Of a stretch of 64,000 nucleotides of DNA, positions 27,621 to 38,003 are shown piece after piece. Position numbers and translations under genes: made by a program. The DNA is taken from assembly GCF_014066305.1 (NCBI RefSeq), contig NW_023501037.1:186001-250000 (forward strand), read 5' to 3'. The notes under the pieces were generated by a model, which worked only from the letters and a program-made list of their open reading frames with translations, was not told the origin of the DNA and ran no database searches. The DNA is from Letharia columbiana (Eukaryota > Ascomycota > Lecanoromycetes > Lecanorales > Parmeliaceae). Numbering within the stretch: the stretch's first letter is position 1; each line of letters opens with the position of its first letter.

Positions 27621-29725
27621 ATACGAATTAAACGCTAAAAGAAAAGCTTTAAAATTATAAGATTAATTAATTTTTAATAATAATAAATCTCGCGTAAAGC
27701 TCGAGCTATAGCTCGCGTTAGTTATATATAATAAATATAATAATAATTAGAAGAATATATTATCTAAGTTTTTATTAACGTCTTAATACTATTAAAGTAA
27801 AGGCGATATCTATTAAAGTAGAGATAATATCTATTAAAGTAACGGCGATAGCGATTAAAGCGATAATAATATCTAATAAATTCTTTACTTTAACGCTATA
27901 TCTAGTACTCTAAAATAGTATTAGCTTTTTTAAAGAGCTATTAATAATAGATTAAGCGTATATAAATTAAGCTCTTTACGCGATCTATCTATATATTAGC
28001 TTAAAGTTATTAAAAGATAAAAAATAAATATATAACTTAATAACTATATTATACTTTTAATATAATTATAATAATATTAGATTATTTAAATAGAAGTTTA
28101 ATATATAAAGAAGATAATCTAATAATAAGAAGAGTTAATATAAAAAAGAAAGTCTTAGAGAGAAAGAAGAGGGGAAGAAAAGCTTAGATATCTATCGCGT
28201 ATATTAAATTTTTAAATTACTTTAAATTATCTAGCTTAAATTAGATATTAATAAAATACTTTCTCTTTAATTTTAAAGATTTAAATTTAAGCGAATTACG
28301 CTTATTAAGCGCTATTATCTAATATAATCTTAGCTACTTCTATAATAATTATAATTATTATTATAATTCGTATAGATTAAAAGATAAAAGATTTAAAAGA
28401 GCGAGCTAGTAAGTAATTATTTTTATCTAATTTAACTAACATTAAACTACTATAACTTATTAAAATTTTCATATATTTTATTCTTACTTTCTTATCTTTA
28501 AGTCTTACTATCTTTATAGAAATAATTATTCTTTAAATTAAACTCTATAATAATATACTTAAAATAGCGCGTAATATATATTCTCTTTATTTCTAATATC
28601 GATACTTACTAGAATTAACGTATTTTTTAATAAAATAAGCTTTAATTAAAATTAAGAATAGCTTAATATTTATAGATATTTATATAAGCCCTTTAATTCT
28701 TTTATATATATTTATTAATTTATTTTTTTATAGTAATTAAAGTAGAAGAGATTAAGTCTAATAATTTATTATAATAAATATTAAATATTAATAATAATAG
28801 CGATATTAAAGAGTCTTAATATAGATTAATTAGACGATAATTAAGTTCTTAATTAAAATAAAAAAGCGAAGAATAAGCTTAATTAAAATAAAAATATTAA
28901 GAGATCGCGATAGCGAATAAATATATTTATATTTAAGAAGAAACTAGTTAAGAAAGTAAAGAAAGTTAATATCTTAGCTATTAATTACGCTATAATTATT
29001 AAAAAGTATAAAATTAAATATATTAATATATCGTTATTATAATAGAAGTAAGCTTTTAAATAAATTAGATAAGATATAATAGATAAGCGATAAATAATTT
29101 CTAGTTCTAATTATTATTCTAGTAAACTTATATTTTAATAATATTATATAAGAAAAGTACGCGAGCGTAATTACGAAGAAGTTTAAAGTTTCGCTTATCG
29201 CGCGAATTATTATATATATAAATAAAGATAAAAGCTCGAATTAGAAGAAAATAAATAATATCGAAGCTAAATAAGATATAAGTATTAAGAATAATTTTAT
29301 TATACGCGCTAATAATTAAGTAGATTTTATTTTTTAAACTATTTAAGAGCGTAATATAGAATTTAATAATAAGCGCTATTATAGTTTAGATATAATAATA
29401 TTAACGCGCTAACTAATAAGTATCGAGCTATTATAAAAATCTTAAAATATTAAATATAATTACGTCTAAAAGATAGAATTATAAATCTTTATTTATATAT
29501 AATTAATCTAGCGTATAATAATAAAAAGTTTACTATAAAAGCTACGTTATCTAAGTTAATATTTTAATCTTAATTATTATTATCGCTATTATATAAGTAA
29601 TATAAAGCTATCTCTTATTTAAGTATATCTAATTCTTAATTCTAATTATTATTATAGATATCGCTAATTTATTCTAGAATTATTAAATATACTTTTATAT
29701 ACTTTCTATATCTAATCTTTTTTTT
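27621..29725 (+). repeat. 2.1-kb direct repeat, copy B
   Basis: Second copy of the 25069-27160 repeat, about 2.55 kb downstream and in the same orientation, separated from it by about 460 bases. Being long and nearly identical before mutation, the pair is itself a RIP target. Function unknown. Confidence 0.7.
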
Positions 29726-30474
29726 ATATATCGCGAGAAGATAGCTTAAAGAAATATAGCTTATTATATTAAGCTACGATACTTTTAAGAGAATATTAAG
29801 AAATATATTAACTTTTCTAAATTAACGATTTAATAAAAAGGCTATAATTATAATATATATAATTTTATATTAGATAGCGATATCGAAAATATATAATAGG
29901 CGTATAAAATTATCGTCGACGGCTTTAATTATAAAGTATCGGCGGATTTCGCGCGACTAATATTAGAGAAAGATAAGCTTTTCTTATTATTAATAGATAT
30001 AGCTCGCTTTCTTTTATATATATAAAGTAATAAAATATAATCATATTTAATTCTATATCTTATTAATTTAGCGTAGTTATTAACTAGAATAATAATTAGA
30101 ATAGCTACTTCTAAATATAGAAATCTTAATCAAAATATTTTATATATATATTATATTATAATATAATTTCATAGATATATTATATCGTAATATATATCGC
30201 TAAGATCTTATATTATATTAGATATGAAATTCTATAAATCTTAATAACTTATATTATATTAAAGCGATATTATGAAGATAGTATTAATATTATTATATAA
30301 TATATTAGTAACGCGCCTACGGCGCATAATAATTAGTTCTATTATATTATTAAAACGATATCGTAATAGATTAACTCTTTTCTCTTATTTCCCTATTAGA
30401 ATTTAAAGGTTTTTTAATAAATATTTTATTTTTACTTAGGCGTCTAAGAATTAAGATCTAAAAGAGAAGATAAT

Positions 30475-30749
30475 TATTAAGTCTAATACGTTATAGGCCT
30501 TAGCGCTACTTATATTAAGACGTCGATATCGTATATTCTATATTAAGATTTCTTTTAGAGTTTAATTTTAATAATATATCTCGTATACTTAAGGGCTTAG
30601 CGAACATAGATCTACTTCGTATATCTCGAAGTTTTAATATTTCTTAGAGATTAGTTCTACTATCAAATATATTATTAAACTCTATAACGATATTATATCT
30701 TTTATAGTCTATATTCGCTAGCTAACCGCTAGTAAACTATACTCTTATA
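30475..30749 (+). repeat. 3' LTR, chromovirus copy 2 (275 bp)
   Basis: Fourth copy of the 275-bp LTR, preceded by a purine-rich AAAGAGAAG stretch (candidate polypurine tract) and followed by AGAAG at 30750-30754, the partner of 13222-13226. Confidence 0.8.
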
Positions 30750-30754
30750 AGAAG

Positions 30755-32100
30755 TATTATTATCTTAGTTTCTTAGATCTATTAAGATCGCTAAGTCTCT
30801 TCGAATTAGTCTATTAACTTCGTAGCTAAACGACGATAGATTTAAGTATAAAACTTCGTAATCTTATTAAATCCGCGTTATTTTCGCGTACGCCTCATAT
30901 AAATTTTTAAGTTATATTTTTTAAGTATTAATATCTACTTACGCGACGTAATTATAATTTAATTTTCTATTATAATAATTTATTTCTTAATACGAAGTAA
31001 TAGTTTCATATCTTCTCTATCGAATACGCTATTTTTTAAAATTATCTCTTAAGAATCCAGCGACGTTAATATAGGTATTTAAAAAATTCGTAGAATTAAT
31101 ATTAAATTTCGAGTATTACGCGATAATAACTATAATTAATTAACTCGAGATTTCTTTTATTAGAAGATTCGTATATATATATAAGTCTTCGAAGTATATA
31201 TTTAACGTAAAAAATCAAGTAGATTGTAGTACGCTAATACTCGAGGCTGATTTAGCTTTAAAATGCTAAGAATATTAAAGAATTTATACGTTAAGAGCCT
31301 CTTCGATAACTATATATTTTTAAAATATACTAATATATTTTTAACTTTAATTTTTAAATAGGAGTAAGATATTATACTAAGAGTACTAGTATACTTCGTA
31401 ATCGCTTATAATACTTTTCTCGAGAATTATAATAATCTCTTTAAGAATCGTTAAATTCTATAATATAATAGTAGTATTACTATTAATTAATACTATTTAA
31501 AAGAGTATAATTAATAGAAATAAGTCTTCTTATTTACTTAGAGAAAAAGCGTAAAATTTAAATCGCTATTACGTTAAGATTTATTTTTATAAATTATCTA
31601 TTTAGATATCGTCTTTTTTAGACTTAAATTATAAATTAACTTATAATTTAAATATTTTTAAATATTTAATTCTTAGAATTAAAATCTTAATTATTAAATT
31701 TTAATCTTAATATTAAGCTTATATAATATTTTCATATATATATTAAATAATAATTAACTAACGAAAAGTTAAATATTATATTTTAAAAATATGTAATTAT
31801 CGAAGGGGCTTTAAGAATATTAAAAAATGCTAAATTACCGCAATACGCGTAAGTTTTTTTAAAAGAAATAGAGAAGAATAAATAGAGAAGAATAGAGAAA
31901 AATAGAGAGTAATGGAGAAGAATAGAGAAAAGTTAATGATTTACTTATGTGTGCGCACGCGTATATATATTTATATATGTGTGTGTGTATATGTTATAAA
32001 TGCTCAGCGATACGCGTTAATTTATTAACGTATTTTAATATATTTAAAATACGTAGTTAAAATTCGTATTTAAGTTAAAAATGCGAAATTATATAAGATT
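30755..32100. other. AT-rich flank with simple repeats at the compartment edge
   Basis: Gene-free. Composition moves in steps from nearly pure A/T toward normal between about 31,800 and 32,100. It contains a purine-rich imperfect repeat of AATAGAGAAG units (about 31865-31935) and a mixed TA/TG microsatellite (about 31945-31995). No ORF or motif seen. Confidence 0.5.
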
Positions 32101-33375
32101 CCTTATATTTTATTAGAAATAAGCCGGATCTGCGTGTAAGATTAGGATTTGCCCTTAGACGTACTTTCTTCAGATTCCGTAGTAAGCAGAAGGCGCTAAC
32201 CCGAAGGGGCTTAGCGATCTTGGCAGGTCTGAGGGACTGAGGCAAGAGTATAAAGTAAGAAGAGACATGATTACTAAGTATTTTCTACTAATCAGAGCAA
32301 GTCTTGGCATCTTTGGTCAAAGATTCCAATACGGAGCTTTAAATCTACAAATTACTGAAATCACTGTGACGATGCTTGAGGTATTTTCATGAAATCTGAC
32401 GTCCCTAGTGCTGCCCATTTGTAGGATCCCGGCCGGGAGATGGGGGACACCTGAGGATTTCAAGGGACCTGTCCTGTTCCTGGCAAGTGCAGCTTCTCAA
32501 TACGTGTCGGGCGAGTGCCTTTGTAGTGGTTGATGGAGATTTGGCGCACTGATGGGCGAGCCAGACCCAGGAAAAGCCTAAGACGCGATTCCAACCACCA
32601 ATCGGACCATTCGCTGAGGGCTGTATAACCGATGGGTGGCAATCAGCGGGAGCCTAAGACGCGATTCCAACCACCAATCGGACCATTCGCGAGGGCTGTA
32701 TAACCGATGGGTGGCAATCAGCGGGAGTGATTGGTGTAGCATTCTTAGCATTCTTGTGCGAGGAAAAAGCAGGCAATAATAGGCAAAAATCCGCAATCTC
32801 CAAGAGGAGTAGCGCCTCACGGGTATTTATCTAATCAGTGAAACCCACATATGGCCAAACTAAGGTCCTTTGTATATATCTTTCAATGACGATCAGTGAC
32901 GAGGTAGCAATGCAATATGAAGGAGAAATTTCGCCGACAAAAACGAAGAAACATATAAGCGGAGCATACTTTATACTAGAAATTTTCTTCCACGTCCTTT
33001 GGGAGACAAAAGCTGAGACTGGGCACGGTGGTCATGACAACCGATCTTGGTACCTGCGGGAGCGCTAAGATGGGGGACGGGAGATAGGCATGCTTGATTC
33101 GTGATTATTGTGGCAGTGGTCTTGGCAGTCTCTCTCATTCTCAAATGCAGTGATTTTCAGGAAATCGGTGGGAAGGAATTGGATCCTGGTTGCATATTGC
33201 ATCTTGGTTCTATGACTTGTCTGCCATCCTACACCTCACGAACCACAGATATCGCAAGTCAAGACCACTCATATTTGATCCATTTTGCCGTGGATCAATT
33301 GCCGACGAAGTCATATCTAACATATTCATATAGTACAACTCCTGCCAGCCACCAGAATTTTTTAAAGGAACGGGC
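32101..33375. other. Gene-poor stretch of normal composition
   Basis: The sequence here has ordinary base composition but no convincing gene. Short open frames on both strands overlap each other and show no family features. The only clear structure is the 76-bp tandem duplication at 32577-32727. Confidence 0.4.
32577..32727. repeat. Perfect tandem duplication of 76 bp
   Basis: Unit 1 (32577-32652, 76 bp) and unit 2 (32653-32727, 75 bp) are identical except for one missing base in unit 2. Each begins CCTAAGACGCGATTCCAACC and ends GGCAATCAGCGGGAG. The near-identity points to a recent duplication. No coding function is evident. Confidence 0.9.
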
Positions 33376-33928
33376 ATGATGCCAGCTCTGCCGGTTCCCC
33401 AGCAATCAGACTGGAACAACAACGTCTATGTCATCGCAGTCACCCGCATATTCATCATTTTTGCATTGGGCTTCCTGATCAGAACCTTGTATAATCTGGT
33501 ACCTTCAATCTGGGGCACACGCTCTGCGTCCATTGCAGCTGGTGGGCTTTCCTTCCCTTCCGACTTTTGAGCAACGCACAAGAGGTGTAAAAACCCAATA
33601 GCTGACATCTTCCTGCATAGTTGTCGCAGATGGTATTGACCTTGAAGATATCATATCAAACGCTCCGGTCATGGTGCCTGGCGCCGTGGGCTCTGACCCT
33701 GACCTTGAGGCCAACCTTACGCTTGGAGTTCGTCCTCCACAGCCCAGCTACGATCCACGGAATCATGCAGAAAGATCTCGGGTCAATTCCCGAGCACAAA
33801 ATGAAGGCATGGAGGTCTCAAGGCTCTCCGCTCCCGCCTATGTGATGCCGGAACAAGACGTCGGTGTCCACAATGAAGACCCCCATACTGAAGAAGGCAT
33901 GGACGCTGCTGTGGGGCTGACTGGATAG
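33376..33928 (+). CDS. Possible small membrane protein, two exons
   Basis: Not recognised. Exon 1 from an ATG at 33376 encodes a short Pro/Gln-rich start followed by one strong hydrophobic helix (roughly residues 17-40, VYVIAVTRIFIIFALGFLI). If an intron runs from about 33542 to 33620 (branch-like GCTGAC at about 33601, acceptor GCATAG), the frame joins to a second exon ending at the stop at 33926-33928, which encodes an acidic, Pro/Asp/Glu-rich hydrophilic tail. The donor is weak. It could equally be the last membrane helix and cytoplasmic tail of a larger multi-helix protein whose upstream exons I cannot find, hence a decayed gene. Confidence 0.3.
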
Positions 33929-34727
33929 CTGGAGCTTTGGCAAGACTCTGTACATGCCTTGGGTAGAGTCAATGGCTGTCGTCGGATATGGGTTGCTGGC
34001 GCAGAAACTCGCTCTTTTTCTTAAACTATTGCTTCATGATGGCGCGATGGTGGCTGGGTGGTAAAGATGTACAGCGATATGGGCCGGACGAGGATGGACA
34101 CTCTTTGTGGTTGCCTAGATAGGAGTGTCTCGCAAAAGTTTTTCCCAGTTCCCGTCACTTAATATGTGCCATAGATAGTCTTTTTGGATTCCTTTTGCAA
34201 ACCGCGGCTTTTATGATGGTCCGAATATAGAATTCACACTTCTGCTGTTCTACTTTTCAATTCAAAGTGACCTTGGCATGGAATGCATCGTTGTTGGGCC
34301 TGTGAGACAAGTGCGATCAAACAGATGAGGGCTTGGCGGACATCCCGGAAGTGTTTGCAGGTTCTGATGTGCACCGTTAGCAATGATCCGATACCAACTT
34401 TTTTTGCCATGTCTTGATTGTCCAATGACGACGGGCTGTGATGCGCTGTTGCCATCAATGCAGGCGGCTCAGGCCACGGCCTGACAAACGTTTCCGGGAT
34501 GTTCTTCAATCGTTGCTCTGCATCTTAAATGCCTATGACCCAGGGATAGTACAAGAAGTCCCTTCTGCTATGTTGGCTGGAGTGTTATCTGGGTGCAGAT
34601 GTCTTGATGAGAAGGCTGAGAGGACCTGAGGTTTGGTAAACGGAATCTAAATTTAGCGTGAACTCTGCTGACAAATGATCTTGGCGTCTTGGTACGCTTA
34701 CCTGCGGATGAATTCCTTAACTTTGTG
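33929..34727. other. Intergenic, nothing recognised
   Basis: Ordinary composition. Short overlapping frames on both strands have no family features or supporting splice pattern. It ends at the target site of the hAT-like MITE. Confidence 0.4.
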
Positions 34728-34739
34728 TCTACATTTGGT

Positions 34740-35113
34740 TAGGGATGCGTAATGACTGACATTTGACCCCTATGACAGTCATGTGACGGTCATACGGTGA
34801 CAGGCCGTCTGACCTGACAAATGACGGCGCTAACCGTATACCGTAGGTGTCTAACCGTAAAGATGATAAGGCTAACCAAAGATAGGCATAGTAGATAGAA
34901 GCTTGGCGTTATCTATTCTTAGCTCAATAAGATACCACTAGTGATACTCAGTTTCAGCCCTGAATATCTCTGAATTCCACCATACCCTTCGAATCCCACG
35001 CTTCACCTTACTACAAGCTCTTTGCAGTGCGGTCATTTGAATACATATGACTGTCATATTACCGAGAAGGTCTAAACTGACGTCACGTGTCATATGACAA
35101 ATCCACATCCCTA
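34740..35113. mobile_element. hAT-like MITE (374 bp)
   Basis: The ends are inverted: TAGGGATG at 34740-34747 and its complement CATCCCTA at 35106-35113. Immediately outside lies TCTACATTTGGT on the left (34728-34739) and TCTACATTGGT on the right (35114-35124), a direct repeat differing by one T, which marks the insertion site. Subterminal regions at both ends are dense in ATGAC/GTCAT words, for example ATGACAGTCATGTGACGGTCAT near 34762 and CATATGACTGTCATATT near 35044. The (C/T)AGGGATG end and clustered subterminal motifs are typical of hAT elements. There is no ORF, so it is non-autonomous. The duplication is longer than the usual 8 bp of hAT. Confidence 0.65.
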
Positions 35114-35467
35114 TCTACATTGGTATCCTGTTCTAGCACCTTACTAGTAGAACGCACCATCGAAATTTGTGAGCTTGTTATTCTTGAGAACATTAGACTT
35201 GAGGTACCGTGTTAGGGGCGAGTCTTGCTTATGTATCTCAAGAATGAAAGAACCTTCGATTCAAAATCCAGCCGGGCTTCGGGAACGCATATCCTTCGTC
35301 GCTCGTCTCTGCTCTCACAATTCACCAACGCTACAGCTTTGTTGGCAAGTTCTTTGGAGTCAATTGAGCAGTAGCTTCCCTGGTCAGCGGTCGACTGCAA
35401 CAGCCGTTCCTGATTTAGCGAGAAGTCCTAGAGCAAGAGAATCAATCCTCGGACATGATCGTTCGTA

Positions 35468-36544
35468 CAGTCCACCTGGGCTATAACGATTCGCTACATA
35501 ACGATATTCTGATTGTAACGATTGCACAGTTATGCAATAATTATTTTTGATAGAGAATAACGATAACTTGTCTACTACGATATCGTTAGCATTTATCTAA
35601 TAAATTCAGTAATATCATTATATTCAATAGCCCTAAACAATATATCCTCGCTATCGTCGTCGCTATTAAAATAGAATTCCAGTAATTTCAAGATATCTAT
35701 CTTCTTTTCACCGCTTAATTCTACTTAAAAATGATATTAGATAGTTACTAACGCTAAATAACGAGATATATTAGTATATATAAAAGAATAAGGTAGGGCT
35801 GAGCTTGAAAACCTTGATTTATATGTGCAGCCAATCATAAATTCAGGGTTACTACGCTCTTTGGTTAGATTGGCTGAGTTATCGCGAGTAAATAAATTAG
35901 CGTCCGCAACCATCAAAAAAATGTAGCCGGACAGCCTGACCAAAAAACAGGTACACATTACTTGATTTTAAAATAACTTTTTTGTTTTCTATTAAAATTT
36001 TGAGATTATTTTTTTAAATTATAGAACGAATTATGGGCTTTCAGATAAAAAAATAATTTCTAAATTTAGTCTTATAATTATTAAAGCGCAAGGAATTCAA
36101 ATATCGCTCACCAAAGTTCGCTCGACAGCCGGACAGCCCGCTCACCAAAGTTCGCTCACCTATTTACTCGATAGCCCTGATTAAAAAAAGATTATGAATT
36201 TAATTCATAGGCCTTTACTTATTTATATAATATAACTAGATTAGATAGTAAGCGTAAGATATAGACGCTTTAAATCTAGTTTTTAAAGAAGGATTTAGAG
36301 GCTCTAAAGCTATTAAAACGTTTATAATTATATAAGGAATAATAAAATAACGGCGATAATGTATTAATCACACGTCTGAATTGATATAAGAGAGAGATTA
36401 AGGCTCGTAAGGCTTCTGCGTAAAAGCAGGCATCGATTTAGGCGTATTTCAGTAGTAATTAGTGCAAATCTAGGCTTAACGATAATTTGGTTGTAACGAT
36501 ACTGTCTCCATGAAACGATATATCGTTATAGCCCAGGTAGACTG
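35468..36544. mobile_element. Tc1/mariner (pogo/Fot1)-type TIR element, non-autonomous
   Basis: Terminal inverted repeats of about 24 bp: the left end reads CAGTCCACCTGGGCTATAA (from 35468) and the right end, read inward on the other strand, is CAGTCTACCTGGGCTATAA (to 36544), one transition apart. TA dinucleotides flank both ends (35466-35467 and 36545-36546), the target duplication of Tc1/mariner elements. The interior is AT-rich with an ATAACGAT-rich subterminal zone and no transposase frame, so this is a deletion derivative or RIP-killed copy. It also contains the direct repeat CGCTCACCAAAGTTCGCTC at 36105 and 36139. Confidence 0.75.
36105..36160 (+). repeat. Short direct repeat CGCTCACCAAAGTTCGCTC x2
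   Basis: Two exact 19-base copies at 36105-36123 and 36139-36157, separated by GACAGCCGGACAGCC. A third, 20-of-22 match lies inside a P450 intron at 57338-57359. The related word AGCCGGACAGCC also recurs near 35927. Probably parts of an internal repeat of the TIR element. Confidence 0.7.
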
Positions 36545-36651
36545 TATTTACACGGATCCATCCCAATGAATTCCCCGGAGTCCGATTTCGATGGTTGGGT
36601 GCTATGAAATTCGGTATTGGGAACATTCGCAAAAATCGTGGACACCCCAGG

Positions 36652-38003
36652 TCAAACCATGGCCCACCCTCCATTCTCTCTCACGTCTATGTCGTGCCGC
36701 AGGCGTACCTGACCCAAAGCAGTAATCGCCCCCTCCTCAGACTGTTGCGCAGATGCACTCGCCCTATACAGACCGCTTTGGTCCTCCTTGTCGATCAATG
36801 GATCATTATTAGTGGGTAACGTAGTATCATCGTTGCCGACGACACATTGAAACCCTCCCTTGTTCCCTTGAAGCAACGCAAAGCCCGCCAGCCCCTTTTT
36901 CGAACAGCTCCCCGTACCAGCTGGATATTCCCGACGCGTGAACAATGCTGAGACTCCGTGTTGATGCGCGCGGCGGAGTAGCTGAGTCATATTTGGGAGG
37001 CAGATGCTCACGATCGAGATGGCTAGTTCGGCCACTGTCCAATAGAAGAAGGTACTGATGTTCCCTGAATCGTGTGCCCGGTTAGCACGCACTGGTTACC
37101 AGTAACGCCTCTGCATCGCAGCGAATTCGTTTCTTTGCTCAATACGTACATAACAAGTCTCCGTCAGATTTCTTGTTGAGCTGCAAGATGGCTACCACGC
37201 GGCCGAGCGAACAAGTGATCACGCTGTGGAGTTTTATAAATCAGTAAATGCTACCGGAGTAATTTGTTATCGTTTCCACGCGAGATTACTTACCAATAAG
37301 CGCAAAAGAAGAACCCCGTCAATATCATTTTGCGCTTGCGCCCCGCGTGCAGGCTCCACAGTATTGGTAGGGGCAGAAGCATAATGTAAAAATCTACGAT
37401 CACACTAACTGTTGCAAGCCCCAGAAACCAATGGGAGGTATTGATGCAGTGTCCTGGGATCAGTGGAATCCACACTTTCCGTATTGGAGTGCATTGGAAG
37501 ACATCAAACAGAAGCGAGAAGAGGAACCACACGGTGACGAGGCCTACGCAGACCAATATGTTCGTCCGGAAGAGGCGCGAGTCCCATTTGATTTCGAAGA
37601 CTCGGACGTAGAATAGAAGCGCCGAGTATTTGGGCATTGTGATTGCAGGTTGGTAGAGGAGTTCGTGTACGTAACTGTATTTGAGGGCTAAGGAAAGCTT
37701 CTCTGAGTCAAATTGGCTTTTATGACGGCCAAGACCGGTAGGGACTAATAAGAGTATCGTCGATAGCGTTGCAAGCACCAACGGCTCCAGATCAGTTAGT
37801 GATTTGTTTGGTTCAACAAAATGCATTGTCTAAACACATACTAAACTCATAATGGCACACCAATCATCCCACCAGAATCTCTGCTTCTTTGACGTCAATC
37901 GGGACCAAATACGAAGAATCACTGCTAAGCTAGACAATACCATCATAACAATACAGAGTGCAGCGAGCCCCGGTCCACGAGACGGTTCTGGCGATACGGC
38001 CAT
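36652..38003 (-). CDS. Pth11-like / rhodopsin-domain integral membrane protein
   Basis: Four-exon model: 38003-37842, 37784-37294, 37223-37150 and 37064-36652, giving 379 residues with all junctions in frame. The N-terminus has a first helix (LAALCIVMMVLSSLAVIL) followed by the family hallmark WWDD. Further landmarks are a GLGRH segment after helix 2, a QPAITMPKYSALLFYVRVF helix, an F.CTPIRKVWIP loop with cysteines, and the final STFFYWTVAELAISIVSICLP helix, in total about seven membrane spans. The C-terminal ~100 residues are hydrophilic. Proteins of this family sit in the plasma membrane and are thought to sense surface or chemical cues; the ligand is unknown. The first intron ends in an unusual GAG acceptor; the other introns have good GT donors and CAG acceptors. 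Appears intact. Confidence 0.85.

Larger units (their letters stand above)
18303..30260. mobile_element. Nested, unclassified AT-rich insertion(s) in copy 2
   Basis: About 12 kb that has no counterpart in chromovirus copy 1 and lies between its chromodomain relic and its 3' end. It includes a 2.1-kb direct duplication (25069-27160 and 27621-29725), a tandem array of about 91 bp units (23945-24565), a poly-T run near 24230, and several copies of an 18-20 base word, AGAATAATAATTAGAA, in both orientations (near 18435, 19280, 20210, 30085). A less A/T-converted stretch lies near 22290-22630. I could not read any transposase, RT or helicase motif, so the class is unknown. More than one insertion is likely. 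Confidence 0.5.
13227..30749 (+). mobile_element. Ty3/gypsy chromovirus, copy 2, with ~12-kb nested insertion
   Basis: Second copy of the same element, collinear with copy 1 from its 5' LTR to just past the chromodomain (about 13227-18302), then interrupted, resuming at about 30274 for the last 200 bases and the 3' LTR. At the RT active site copy 1 has YLDD, but here positions 15753-15764 read YLNN: both catalytic aspartates are changed to asparagine by G-to-A. Overall this copy is more A/T-converted than copy 1. Flanking AGAAG duplications show that the two outer LTRs belong to one integration event. Dead element. Confidence 0.8.

Noticed and set aside
1..32100. Mitochondrial or plastid DNA as explanation of the AT-rich block
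   Set aside because: Paired LTRs, target duplications and retroelement motifs with transition-only changes show nuclear RIPed transposons.
32838..33379. Coding exons upstream of 33376
   Set aside because: Frames are short, start in unlikely places and do not join by plausible splice sites to the frame at 33376.
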